Shown: in pieces, positions 33,967 to 42,826 of the stretch
Position numbering within the stretch: the first letter of the stretch is position 1
Layout of the letters: each line of letters opens with the position of its first letter
Source of the DNA: Sphingobium sp. SCG-1
GTDB lineage: Bacteria; Pseudomonadota; Alphaproteobacteria; Sphingomonadales; Sphingomonadaceae
DNA: 64,000 nt
Assembly: GCF_002953135.1 (NCBI RefSeq)
Contig: NZ_CP026372.1
Span: 2,418,001-2,482,000 of the forward strand
Reading direction: 5' to 3'
Position numbers and translations under genes: made by a program
The notes under the pieces: generated by a model
Seen by the model: the letters and a program-made list of their open reading frames with translations, nothing else
The model's database searches: none
Told to the model about the DNA's origin: nothing

Positions 33967-36420
33967 TCAGAAGTTCGCGCGGGCGCGGACGCCCCAGGTG
34001 CGCGGGGGCTGAAGGTTCGACAGGAACACCGGCTCGTAACGCGGCGCGCCAAACGCGCCTGCACCAGTCCGGATCTTGTTGTTCTCGATATTCTGGACGA
34101 ACGCCTCGACCGAATATTTCCCATCTGCCGGGGAGAAGCGGATGGACGCGTCCGACCGGAAGTAGGCCTTCTGGCGATCCCAATCCGTGCCATTGGTGCC
34201 ACGGTTTGGCATATTATCTGCCGGAAGGTTGGCGCTCACGAACGGGTTGCTGTCGCCGTTGAAGTAACTGAGCCAGCTCTTCGTCTCATAATGCGTTGTG
34301 AAGCGCGGAGTGATCGTCGCTCCGCTGGCGAGTTCGAAGTCATGCTCGTAGCTGACCGTCGCGGAGAAGCGCGGCGCATGTGCCAACTCATTGCCCTTAA
34401 GCTGGGCGACCGAAGACGCCTTGCCGCCGTCATATAGCCGTCCGTCGACACTCTCCAAATCCTCCAGCTTGGTCTTCTGGATCGTGCCGGAGAATTGGAG
34501 GCGGTCATTGTCCGTCAGATTGGCGTTCAGCTCAGCCTCAAGGCCATAGGCTTTCGCACCCTCTGCATTCTGCGTGACGATCTGGCTGCGCACCACATTG
34601 CCAGCGGCATCGCGGAAGGTGACCGCCTGGTTGACCTGATAGCCCTTGAAGTCCGAATAATAGGCGGCGAGGTTTAAGGTCACGCGACGATCAAGGAACC
34701 GCGTTTTCAGACCCACTTCATAGTTGGTCAGCGTTTCCGGGTCGGTGAGACCAGCGTTATCCTGAATGTTGCCCGACTTGAACCCAGTCGAGAGACTTGC
34801 ATAAGCCAGGGTGCCCGGAGCAACGTCCGCATCGACGCGGGCGAGGTAGGTCAGCTTGTCCCACTTGCCCTTGACGTCGTTGTTCGAGATGCCGAAGCCG
34901 GGGAGGAGCGTTACGAGTTCTGCCGCTGTCGCGTCGGGGAATGCGCCGAAGATGCCGCCCTGGCATATGCCGCCGGGTGCCGACTGCGCAGGCGTGCAAC
35001 CAGCTCCGCTGAACGTCACGTTGCGACCGCCGATGTCTTCTTTCTTATCCTTCGTATAGCGCAAGCCCCCCGTCAGGCGGAGCCAGTCGGTCGCGTGCCA
35101 TACGGCCTGACCGAACACAGCGCGTGAGTCGATCTGGCGGTTGGCCTGAATGAAGCTGCCCGCCCAGCTGAACGTGCCATCGCGATAGCCGTTGCGCTGA
35201 TCGATATCGAAGCGGATTTTGTTCTTCTCGTGGCTGTAATAGGCGCCCAAGATCCAATCGATTGCGTTGTCGCCAGTCGACTTCAACTGAACTTCATGGC
35301 TCTGGAAGTCATAGCGCGACGAGAGGGTACGGTTCTCGTTGAATGCGCCCAAGGGAAGGTCGTTGCCGTCCGCATCGACTTGGCCCGTGGGGGGCAGGGC
35401 ACCCGCGTCGGCATCGGTGCGCGTGCTGCCGCCGATCCGCGACCAGCCAGCGATGTAGCTCAACTGAATGCCATCGGTGATGTCGTAATTCATCGCGCTG
35501 CGAACGGCGACCGAGTAGCGGTCGGTGTCCGGCGCGGTATCGCTCAGCGTCGACCAGCGCTTTGTGCCTGGGCGCGGCGCCTGCAACAGGCCGATTACCG
35601 GAGCGCCATTGTCGAGGAAGCCTTCCGCCGAAAGATCCCAGCTAAAGCGATCACTTGGCTTCCACAGCATGCTGACGCGGCCGGACTGCTGGTCGGCGGC
35701 ATAGTATTTCTTACCGGTGGTGACGAACGCCGACTTGTTGATACCTGGGATATTCGGTGCCGGCTGGAAGTCGGCATAGCCATCATGACGATCGCTGACG
35801 AAGGCGACGCGGAAGGCCAGCGTGTCGGTGACGGGGATGTTGATCGCCCCGCGAACGCCGAAGCGATCATAGTTACCGGCGGTGAGTTCGACATTGCCGT
35901 CGAACACGCCGAGCTTGGGCTTTGCAGAGATCAGGCTAAGCGCACCCACGGTAGCGTTGCGGCCGAACAGCGTACCCTGCGGACCGCGTAGCACTTCAAC
36001 GCGCTCCATGTCGTACATCAGCACCGAAGCACCCTGCGAGCGCGGCGAATAGATGCCATCGATATAGATGGCGACTTCGGGGTCGGCGACTTCGGTATAG
36101 GCGCTGTCGTTGCCGATGCCGCGCAACGTCAAGAGGACTGCCGACTGATCGCCCTGCTGATTGAACTGGAGGGAGGGCACGAAACGGGCGAGATCGGTAA
36201 CGTCCTTCACCTGCTGCCGATCAAGCGTTTCCTGGCTGAACGCGGAAACAGCGATAGGCGTCGATTGCAGGCTGGTCTCGCGGCGCGTTGCCGTGACGAT
36301 GATATCGCCACTATCGTTGTTGGACGCAGCCTGCGGAGCAGTTTCCTGCGCCTTGGCGATAGAAACAGAAAATAAGCAAGCCGCGAGCGCCGTGCTCGCG
36401 ACGAGTGCTTGCCTCGTCAT
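33967..36420 (-). CDS. TonB-dependent receptor of the carbohydrate locus
   Basis: About 817 residues. The signal peptide ends SIAKAQE, the TonB box is near DIIVTATRR, and the plug domain follows (TPIAVSAFSQETLDRQQV, LRGIGNDSA, VEVLRGPQGTLFGRNAT). A large barrel closes with GVRARANF. The frame has ATG codons at 36426 and 36420. GGGAGG touches the first, so 36420 (MTRQALVAST) is the better start. The receptor is of the iron- and sugar-type family common in sphingomonads. Linkage to GH3 enzymes, a sugar MFS carrier and a LacI regulator indicates import of an oligosaccharide or glycoside. Two operator palindromes lie upstream. Confidence 0.9.
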   Translation of the reverse strand: MTRQALVASTALAACLFSVSIAKAQETAPQAASNNDSGDIIVTATRRETSLQSTPIAVSAFSQETLDRQQVKDVTDLARFVPSLQFNQQGDQSAVLLTLRGIGNDSAYTEVADPEVAIYIDGIYSPRSQGASVLMYDMERVEVLRGPQGTLFGRNATVGALSLISAKPKLGVFDGNVELTAGNYDRFGVRGAINIPVTDTLAFRVAFVSDRHDGYADFQPAPNIPGINKSAFVTTGKKYYAADQQSGRVSMLWKPSDRFSWDLSAEGFLDNGAPVIGLLQAPRPGTKRWSTLSDTAPDTDRYSVAVRSAMNYDITDGIQLSYIAGWSRIGGSTRTDADAGALPPTGQVDADGNDLPLGAFNENRTLSSRYDFQSHEVQLKSTGDNAIDWILGAYYSHEKNKIRFDIDQRNGYRDGTFSWAGSFIQANRQIDSRAVFGQAVWHATDWLRLTGGLRYTKDKKEDIGGRNVTFSGAGCTPAQSAPGGICQGGIFGAFPDATAAELVTLLPGFGISNNDVKGKWDKLTYLARVDADVAPGTLAYASLSTGFKSGNIQDNAGLTDPETLTNYEVGLKTRFLDRRVTLNLAAYYSDFKGYQVNQAVTFRDAAGNVVRSQIVTQNAEGAKAYGLEAELNANLTDNDRLQFSGTIQKTKLEDLESVDGRLYDGGKASSVAQLKGNELAHAPRFSATVSYEHDFELASGATITPRFTTHYETKSWLSYFNGDSNPFVSANLPADNMPNRGTNGTDWDRQKAYFRSDASIRFSPADGKYSVEAFVQNIENNKIRTGAGAFGAPRYEPVFLSNLQPPRTWGVRARANF

Positions 36421-36469
36421 AGTCATCCTCCCAAAAGGAATTGTGTTGTGATGCCTTAAAACGACTTTA

Positions 36470-36483
36470 TGACATCGATGTCA
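36470..36483. promoter_or_regulatory. LacI-type operator 1
   Basis: TGACATCGATGTCA is a perfect 14-bp palindrome 50 bases upstream of the TonB-receptor start. It is repeated exactly at 36493-36506, 23 bases centre to centre, near two helical turns. The LacI regulator at 37814 is the obvious candidate ligand. Confidence 0.75.
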
Positions 36484-36492
36484 ACTGATCTT

Positions 36493-36506
36493 TGACATCG
36501 ATGTCA
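36493..36506. promoter_or_regulatory. LacI-type operator 2
   Basis: A second perfect copy of TGACATCGATGTCA, 58 bases upstream of the MFS start at 36564. It may repress the MFS-lacI transcript, while copy 1 controls the receptor side. Confidence 0.75.
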
Positions 36507-36563
36507 TACTATGTTTCTGATGCCGTTCCCTTAGCCTTCATTACGGCATATAGACCGTTTGCA

Positions 36564-37817
36564 ATGTCCGTGGTCACGCTCCCCAAAGAAACTCAAAGGT
36601 CATCCGACGCTACGGAATTCGTTGCAAAACGGCTGTTCTGGCTCTCCATTGGGGTGTTCTTCATTGGTGGCTTCTTAAGTGCGAGCGTCAGTTTGCTGGT
36701 GCCGCAACTGAAGCTGCTGTTGGTGCTCGACTACAAGGGTGCGCTGCTCATTCAAATTGCCTTTCACAGCAGTTATTTACTGTTCGCATTACCCGCAGCC
36801 GTGGCAGTCGTACGCATCGGCTATATGCGTGCCATCTTCATGGGCCTTGCCGTTATGGCCGCAGGGTGCCTTGCGCTGGCTGTTGCCCAGGGGCTGCGCG
36901 ACTTCGTGCTGGTGCTCGGATCGCTTTTGTTGCTTTCCGGCGGCCAGACCATATTGCAGATTGCGGCCAATACGGTGGTCACGGTTATCGGGCCTTCGCG
37001 CGGTTCGGCCGCCCGCCTGACCTTGCTCCAGGGGTTTAACTCGCTCGGTACGGTATTGGGGCCGTTGCTCACTGCACCATATCTATTGGCAAATTTGTCT
37101 CCGGGAGACACCGTCGCTGTGACCGCCTCGCTGCCGTTCGTGGCTTCGGGTGCGATCCTCTCTGTGCTTTCGATAGTTTATTTCAGCCACCGAACCCTGC
37201 TGCCGAACAAGAGGGAAATGCCGCCCGTATCCTGGACGAAGGGAATGACGAGCGTTCTGCGCGACCGGCGCCTGATTTGGGGGATTTTCGCGATCTTCGT
37301 CTACGTAGGTGCGGAGGTGACGATCGGAACGCTACTGACCAACGTCCTCATGCTGCCGGAAAGGCTCGGCGTCGAGCCCGTCACGGCCGGGCGGCTGGTC
37401 AGCCTTTACTGGGCCGGCGCAATGCTGGGCCGATTTGCCGGCGCGTGGGCTATGACGCGTATTTCGGAAGCGCGCCTGCTGCTTTTCGCAGCGCTGATGG
37501 CGCTGGCGCTGACTGTCGCTGCGGTGCTGCTGTCGGGCTTGGCGGGATCTGCTGCGCTTATCGCAGTCGGGATGTGCAATGCCATCATGTACCCGACGAT
37601 CTACGCGTTAGCGATGCCGCAGGACAGCCGCATGGCGCCGCTTGCCTCTATGTGGCTATGCATGGCGGTAGTCGGCGGCGCTATCATCCCTATGCTGACG
37701 GGCGCCGTCGCTGATGCGGCAGGCTTGTTGCTCGCCCTCTTGCTGCCCGCCATCTGCTACGCCGGTATCGCGCTGTTCGCCGCGATGTGCATGACACCTA
37801 AGGAAACTGCCGCATGA
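36564..37817 (+). CDS. Sugar MFS transporter (FucP/GluP-like)
   Basis: 417 residues with about twelve membrane segments. AKRLFWLSIGVFFIGGFLSA opens helix 1, GGQTILQIAANTVVTVIGP is a signature of the fucose/glucose-galactose permease group, and VTAGRLVSLYWAGAMLGRF begins the second half. The frame is open further upstream, but those codons overlap the operator, so ATG 36564 (MSVVTLPKE) is preferred, although its Shine-Dalgarno is weak. It probably moves the sugar released in the periplasm across the inner membrane. Its stop overlaps the LacI start (ATGA). Confidence 0.9.
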   Translation: MSVVTLPKETQRSSDATEFVAKRLFWLSIGVFFIGGFLSASVSLLVPQLKLLLVLDYKGALLIQIAFHSSYLLFALPAAVAVVRIGYMRAIFMGLAVMAAGCLALAVAQGLRDFVLVLGSLLLLSGGQTILQIAANTVVTVIGPSRGSAARLTLLQGFNSLGTVLGPLLTAPYLLANLSPGDTVAVTASLPFVASGAILSVLSIVYFSHRTLLPNKREMPPVSWTKGMTSVLRDRRLIWGIFAIFVYVGAEVTIGTLLTNVLMLPERLGVEPVTAGRLVSLYWAGAMLGRFAGAWAMTRISEARLLLFAALMALALTVAAVLLSGLAGSAALIAVGMCNAIMYPTIYALAMPQDSRMAPLASMWLCMAVVGGAIIPMLTGAVADAAGLLLALLLPAICYAGIALFAAMCMTPKETAA

Positions 37818-38857
37818 AGGTCGTGACGATCAAGGATGTAGCCGCGCAGGCTGGCGTCTCGCCAAAGACGGTTTCGCGAGTCATCAATGGGGAAGCGCAT
37901 GTCCGTCCGGAAGTCCGCGAGGTCGTGGAGAGGGTCGTGGCGGAACTCGACTACAGGCCCAACGCCTTTGCGCGCAGTCTGTCCAGTTCGCGCTCTTATC
38001 TGCTCGGTCTGTTCATCGATGATCCGGTGTCAGGCTACGCCGCCGACGTGCAGCACGGCGCACTATTGCGCTGTCGCGAACGCAGCTATCATCTCGTTAT
38101 CGAGCCGGTGGACCTCAACGGAACGCACTGGGCGGATCAGGTACGAAGCAGCATTGCGGCCCTGCGACTGGACGGTGCGATCATAGCGCCACCCATCTGC
38201 GACGAAGCCGCACTTACAGACATATTCTTCGAGGCGAGCCTTCCGCTCGTGCTGGTCGCGCCAAGCGTCGCCTCGGCCGCCACCGGCACGGTACGGATGG
38301 ACGACCGCGGCGCGGCGCGGGAGATGACTGATTATCTGATCGGGCTTGGCCATAAACACATCGGGTTCGTGCAGGGGCCTTCGACACACAGCGCGTCCGC
38401 GCGGCGGGAAGAAGGGTTTCGCGAGGCAATGGCCGGTGCCGGGATCACGGTGGACGAAAGCGTGGTCATGCGGGGCGACTTCAGTTTCCGATCAGGTCTG
38501 GAACTGGGCGAGCGCATATTGCAAGTGGATGTGCGTCCCACCGCGATTTTCGCCGCCAATGACGACATGGCGCTTGGCGTTCTAATCACCGCGATGAAGC
38601 TGGGCATCTTCGTGCCGGAGGCGCTGTCGATCTGCGGCTTCGACGATGCGGCATCCTCGCGTGCTGCCTGGCCGCAGTTGACGACTATTCGCCAGCCGAA
38701 GGCCGAGATGGCCGCCGCAGCGGTTGATATACTGGTCAATCCCCATTTCCGCCAGGATAGCGACAACGCCAAGTCTCACTTGACACTTGCGCATGAGATG
38801 ATCGTCCGTGGAAGCACCGGGCCAGTGGCTGAGGCAGGTGTAATCGGCTTTAGTTGA
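37814..38857 (+). CDS. LacI-family transcriptional regulator
   Basis: 347 residues. The N-terminal helix-turn-helix is VTIKDVAAQAGVSPKTVSRV, and the hinge helix NAFARSLSSSRS is followed by a periplasmic-binding-protein-like ligand domain (LGLFIDDPVSGY, AIFAANDDMALGVL, ICGFDDAASSRAAWPQLTT). It is translationally coupled to the MFS transporter and lies downstream of two perfect palindromes of the kind bound by LacI proteins. Regulation of this locus by a sugar effector is the natural reading. The 3' end overlaps cysQ on the other strand by 8 bases. Confidence 0.92.
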   Translation: MKVVTIKDVAAQAGVSPKTVSRVINGEAHVRPEVREVVERVVAELDYRPNAFARSLSSSRSYLLGLFIDDPVSGYAADVQHGALLRCRERSYHLVIEPVDLNGTHWADQVRSSIAALRLDGAIIAPPICDEAALTDIFFEASLPLVLVAPSVASAATGTVRMDDRGAAREMTDYLIGLGHKHIGFVQGPSTHSASARREEGFREAMAGAGITVDESVVMRGDFSFRSGLELGERILQVDVRPTAIFAANDDMALGVLITAMKLGIFVPEALSICGFDDAASSRAAWPQLTTIRQPKAEMAAAAVDILVNPHFRQDSDNAKSHLTLAHEMIVRGSTGPVAEAGVIGFS

Positions 38858-39608
38858 CCATTTTCCCGGCAAGTTCGCGCACGAGGTTTAGTACCTTGTC
38901 CGCGACATCCTTCCTGCATATCAGCAGGTCTGGCATGTAGACGTCCGGCTGGTTGTAAAGGAGCGGCGTGCCATCGACGCGCGATACATGAAGGCCGTAA
39001 GCCAGAGCGACGGCGGCGGGGGCGCAGCTATCCCATTCATATTGCCCGCCGGTGTGGAGGTAAATGTCCGCCTCGCCACGAACAACGGCCATTGCCTTTG
39101 CGCCTGCCGATCCCATGGGGATCAGTTCCGCGCCTAGTTTCTCCGCTACTGCCAGCGCCTCTGCGGCGGGGCGCGTGCGGGAAACCACCATGCGCAGAGT
39201 GTCTGGGGCGGGGGGCACAGCGTTGACTTGGTCGCTTCGCAGGACAATGCCGCCCTCCAGTCCCGGCAGCGCTACGGCGCCAGTCACCGGCACGCCGTCG
39301 ATGGCCAGCGCCACATGCACGGCCCAATCGGCACGCGCCTCGCCATATTCCCGCGTGCCGTCGACCGGATCGATTATCCACACCCGCGACTTGGAAAGCC
39401 GCGTGCCGTCGCACTTCATCTCCTCGGACAGCAGCCCGTCGTCCGGCCGCGATTCTCGAATCGCCGCGACCAGAAACTGATTGGCAGTCTGGTCGCCCGC
39501 CTTGCCCAGTGCCTTTGGGCTGAATACACCTGACGCGCGCACTTCGAGCAGTATGCGTCCGGCGGTCTCCGCCAGATGGGCGGCAAGCTCGGCATCGGTC
39601 ATGCTCAT
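38850..39608 (-). CDS. cysQ: 3'(2'),5'-bisphosphate nucleotidase CysQ
   Basis: 252 residues of the inositol-monophosphatase fold. The metal motifs are LLSEEMKCD (Glu), WIIDPVDGTREY (DPxDGT) and GGQYEWDSCAP (WDSCAP). It hydrolyses 3'-phosphoadenosine 5'-phosphate and PAPS, clearing the by-product of sulfate assimilation. The start ATG 39608 overlaps the cysNC stop (ATGA), so it is the third gene of the cysD-cysNC-cysQ operon. Its 3' end overlaps the convergent LacI gene. Confidence 0.93.
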   Translation of the reverse strand: MSMTDAELAAHLAETAGRILLEVRASGVFSPKALGKAGDQTANQFLVAAIRESRPDDGLLSEEMKCDGTRLSKSRVWIIDPVDGTREYGEARADWAVHVALAIDGVPVTGAVALPGLEGGIVLRSDQVNAVPPAPDTLRMVVSRTRPAAEALAVAEKLGAELIPMGSAGAKAMAVVRGEADIYLHTGGQYEWDSCAPAAVALAYGLHVSRVDGTPLLYNQPDVYMPDLLICRKDVADKVLNLVRELAGKMVN

Positions 39609-41527
39609 GGGATAAGCCTTGCAACGATGGCATCAGCCGCTTGCTCTGCCGTCATGGCGCTAGTGTCGATACGAATCTCGGGATCTTCGGGCGCTTCATA
39701 AGGACTGTCGATGCCGGTGAAGTTCTTGAGGCTGCCCTCGCGCGCCTTTTTGTAGAGGCCCTTGACGTCGCGCTTCTCTGCCTCGGCAAGGCTGGTGTCG
39801 ATGTGGACCTCGATGAACTCCCCGGGCTGCATCATCTGACGCACCATTTCACGCTCGGCGCGGAAGGGCGAGATGAAGGCGGTGATGACAATCAGCCCAG
39901 CGTCGGTCATCAGTTTGGCGACTTCGCCGACGCGACGGATGTTCTCCACCCGGCCGGCATCGGTAAAACCCAGATCCTTGTTAAGGCCGTGCCGCACATT
40001 GTCGCCATCGAGCAGGAAGGTGTGGCGGTTCATCCGCGCCAGCTTCTTCTCGACAAGGTTCGCGATGGTGGATTTGCCTGCCCCCGACAGGCCCGTCAGC
40101 CACAGTACGGCGGGCTTCTGGTTCTTGAGCGCCGCGTGATGCTCGCGCGTCACGTCGGTCGCCTGCCAGTGCACATTGTCCGCGCGGCGCAGCGAGAAGT
40201 GGATCATTCCCGCCGCAACTGTGGCGTTGCTCATCTTGTCGATCAGGATGAATCCACCAAGATCGCGATTGTCGGCATAGGGCTCGAAGGGGATTGCCCG
40301 GTCGGTAGAGAGATTGGCGACGCCGATTGCGTTCAACTCCAGCGTCTTGGCCGCCAGATGCTCCATCGTGTTGACGTTGACTTGATATTTCGGCTGCTGG
40401 ATGGTGGCAGTGACCATCTGCGTACCGATCTTCAGCCAGTAAGGTCGTCCCGGCAGCATTTCCGCTTCGTCCATCCACACGATCGTCGCCTCGAACTGGT
40501 CGGCGACCTGCGGCGGGCTGTCGGCGGCGGCAATCACGTCGCCGCGGCTGCAATCGATCTCGTCGGCGAAGGTGAGCGTGACTGACTGGCCCGCCACGGC
40601 CTGGTCCAGATTTCCGCCAAAGGTGACTATGTTCTTGACGGTCGAAGTCTTGCCCGATGGCAGCACTCGCACCGCATCACCTGGCCGAATCGATCCGCTG
40701 GCGATCAGCCCCGAAAAACCGCGAAAGTCGAGGTTCGGACGATTAACCCATTGCACAGCCATGCGAAAAGGCTTCTGCGCATCGCTGGTGACATCGACTT
40801 CGACGCTCTCCAGATGCTGCATCAGTGCCGGTCCAGTATACCACGGCATGTTGGGGGAGGGGGTGGTGATGTTGTCGCCCTTGAACCCTGAGATCGGCAT
40901 CGCCGTGAAGGCGCTGATGCCGATCGACTGCGCAAAGCTTGTGTAGTCGGCAAGGATCGCCTCGTACGTGGCCTGATCGTAGTCGACCAGATCCATCTTG
41001 TTGACGGCAAGGACGATGTTCCGAATGCCGATCAGATGCGCCAGAAAGCTGTGCCGCTTGGTCTGCGTCAGCACGCCTTTGCGCGCGTCGATCAGGATGA
41101 CGGCGAGGTCGGCCGTGGATGCGCCTGTCACCATATTGCGCGTATATTGCTCGTGCCCCGGCGTGTCGGCGACGATGAATTTGCGCTTTTCTGTCGCGAA
41201 GAAGCGATAGGCGACATCGATGGTGATACCTTGCTCGCGCTCGGCGGCGAGACCGTCAACCAGCAGCGCGAAGTCGATCTCCTGACCCTGCGTGCCGACG
41301 CGTTTGCTGTCTGCCTGAAGCGCCTCCAGTTGATCCTCGAAGATCATCTTGCTGTCGTACAGCAGCCTGCCGATCAGCGTCGATTTTCCGTCGTCCACCG
41401 ACCCGCAGGTGATGAAGCGTAGCATCGTTTTGTGCTGGTGCACGTCGAGATAGGCGTCGATGTCCTGCGCGATTAATGCGTCAACTTCATAAACAGGTTC
41501 GGGCGCTTCGGTGACCATATCGTTCAT
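39605..41527 (-). CDS. cysN: Bifunctional CysN/CysC: ATP sulfurylase GTPase + APS kinase
   Basis: 640 residues. The CysN part (about 1-440) is an EF-Tu-like GTPase with P-loop GSVDDGKSTLIGRLLYD, DTPGHEQYTRNM and NKMDLVDYDQ, followed by beta-barrel domains. The CysC part (about 455-640) has the P-loop GLSGAGKST (about 480) and the APS-kinase segment DGDNVRHGLNKDLGF. With CysD it makes adenosine 5'-phosphosulfate from sulfate, and the CysC domain phosphorylates it to PAPS. The fusion is a known arrangement (NodQ-like) in Proteobacteria. Its start shares bases with the cysD stop (TGATG). Confidence 0.96.
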   Translation of the reverse strand: MNDMVTEAPEPVYEVDALIAQDIDAYLDVHQHKTMLRFITCGSVDDGKSTLIGRLLYDSKMIFEDQLEALQADSKRVGTQGQEIDFALLVDGLAAEREQGITIDVAYRFFATEKRKFIVADTPGHEQYTRNMVTGASTADLAVILIDARKGVLTQTKRHSFLAHLIGIRNIVLAVNKMDLVDYDQATYEAILADYTSFAQSIGISAFTAMPISGFKGDNITTPSPNMPWYTGPALMQHLESVEVDVTSDAQKPFRMAVQWVNRPNLDFRGFSGLIASGSIRPGDAVRVLPSGKTSTVKNIVTFGGNLDQAVAGQSVTLTFADEIDCSRGDVIAAADSPPQVADQFEATIVWMDEAEMLPGRPYWLKIGTQMVTATIQQPKYQVNVNTMEHLAAKTLELNAIGVANLSTDRAIPFEPYADNRDLGGFILIDKMSNATVAAGMIHFSLRRADNVHWQATDVTREHHAALKNQKPAVLWLTGLSGAGKSTIANLVEKKLARMNRHTFLLDGDNVRHGLNKDLGFTDAGRVENIRRVGEVAKLMTDAGLIVITAFISPFRAEREMVRQMMQPGEFIEVHIDTSLAEAEKRDVKGLYKKAREGSLKNFTGIDSPYEAPEDPEIRIDTSAMTAEQAADAIVARLIP

Positions 41528-42432
41528 CAGAAATACCCCTCCTGCTTTTTCTTCTCCATGCCCGCGCCGCCGGAATCCTTGTCGATGGCGCGCCCCTGCC
41601 TTTCCGATGTCGTCGTCAACAGCATCTCCTGAATGACTTCCGGTAACGTCTTGGCATCGCTCTCCACGGCGCCGGTCAGCGGATAACAGCCGAGCGTGCG
41701 GAAGCGGATCGATCGCTCTACCGGCACTTCGCCGGGAGCAAGTGGGAAGCGATCGTCATCGACCATCAGCAACATGCCGTCCCGCTCGACAGTCGGACGG
41801 GGCGCGGAGAAATAGAGCGGCACGATCTCAATGCCCTCCAAATGGATATACTGCCAGATATCCAACTCGGTCCAATTGGAGATCGGGAACACCCGCATAC
41901 TCTCGCCCTTGGCCTTGCGCGCGTTGTAGAGGTGCCAGAGTTCCGGCCGTTGCGCCTTGGGATCCCAGCGATGCGATGCCGTGCGGAAAGAGAAGATGCG
42001 CTCCTTGGCGCGAGACTTCTCCTCGTCGCGCCGAGCGCCGCCAAATGCTGCATCAAAGCCGTACTTATCAAGCGCCTGCTTCAACCCTTCGGTCTTCCAC
42101 ATGTCGGTATGCAGCGCGCCGTGATCGAACGGGTTGATCCCGCGTTCCAGCGCTTCGGGGTTTTGATAGACTAACAACTCCATCCCCGCGTCGCGCGCGG
42201 CCTTCTCGCGCAGCGCATACATGTCGCGAAACTTCCACGTGGTATCGACATGCAGCAGCGGGAAGGGTGGGGGCGAGGGGTAGAAGGCCTTCTTCGCCAG
42301 ATGCAGCATCACGGCGCTGTCCTTGCCCACGCTGTACAGCATCACCGGGCGGTCCGCTTCCGCGACGACCTCCCGCAAGATGTGGATACTCTCCGCCTCG
42401 AGACGCTCAAGATGCGTCAACTTCCTCGTCAT
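41527..42432 (-). CDS. cysD: Sulfate adenylyltransferase subunit 2 CysD
   Basis: 301 residues from ATG 42432 (MTRKLTHLERLEAESIHILR), the standard CysD N-terminus and length. The frame is open to 42492 but the extra residues are not family-like, and AAAGG precedes ATG 42432. It is a PP-loop ATP pyrophosphatase: MLYSVGKDSAVMLHL is the SxGKDS loop, with FGGARRDEEKSRAKERIFS and FPISNWTELDIWQYI. The C-terminus EKKKQEGYF is typical. It forms the heterodimeric ATP sulfurylase with CysN. First gene of the sulfate-activation operon, 125 bases from tRNA-Ser. Confidence 0.95.
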   Translation of the reverse strand: MTRKLTHLERLEAESIHILREVVAEADRPVMLYSVGKDSAVMLHLAKKAFYPSPPPFPLLHVDTTWKFRDMYALREKAARDAGMELLVYQNPEALERGINPFDHGALHTDMWKTEGLKQALDKYGFDAAFGGARRDEEKSRAKERIFSFRTASHRWDPKAQRPELWHLYNARKAKGESMRVFPISNWTELDIWQYIHLEGIEIVPLYFSAPRPTVERDGMLLMVDDDRFPLAPGEVPVERSIRFRTLGCYPLTGAVESDAKTLPEVIQEMLLTTTSERQGRAIDKDSGGAGMEKKKQEGYF

Positions 42433-42556
42433 TTCATGGGCCTTTCCCGCCGTACGCAGCGCGATATGACCAAACTCAGGACTTTGAGCCACATGGTTTT
42501 ACTAGGGTAGGTATTGCTACTGCTTTCAAGGGTGCAGCGTAGGGCACTCAAACGAT

Positions 42557-42644
42557 TGGCGGAAGGGGTGGGATTCGAACCCACGGATGCTTGCACATCG
42601 GCGGTTTTCAAGACCGCTGCAATCGACCACTCTGCCACCCTTCC
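42557..42644 (-). tRNA. tRNA-Ser(TGA)
   Basis: 88 bases on the minus strand. The acceptor GGAAGGG pairs with CCCTTCC, followed by discriminator G and CCA. The anticodon loop CTTGAAA carries TGA, the long class II variable arm is present, and the T-loop is GGTTCGAATCC. Confidence 0.95.
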
Positions 42645-42779
42645 GGCATAGGCTTCCGAACCATTGTCCTGAAGCCTATCGGTAACCCGTCGACTTCGCG
42701 CTAAATATCGACCCTTCCGGCAAATCCAAGCCAAATCTTTCAATGAGTGGATCAAGGGTCGTAAATAAGGGATTCACGC

Positions 42780-42800
42780 TTGTCGCATACTGTGCGACAA
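42780..42800. promoter_or_regulatory. Hairpin in the mltB leader
   Basis: TTGTCGCA-TACTG-TGCGACAA forms a perfect 8-bp stem with a 5-base loop, 26 bases before the chosen mltB start. Without a T-tract it may be an operator or a leader structure rather than a terminator. Confidence 0.35.
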
Positions 42801-42826
42801 AGGCGTTCAGCGACAAGGGGATGTCC

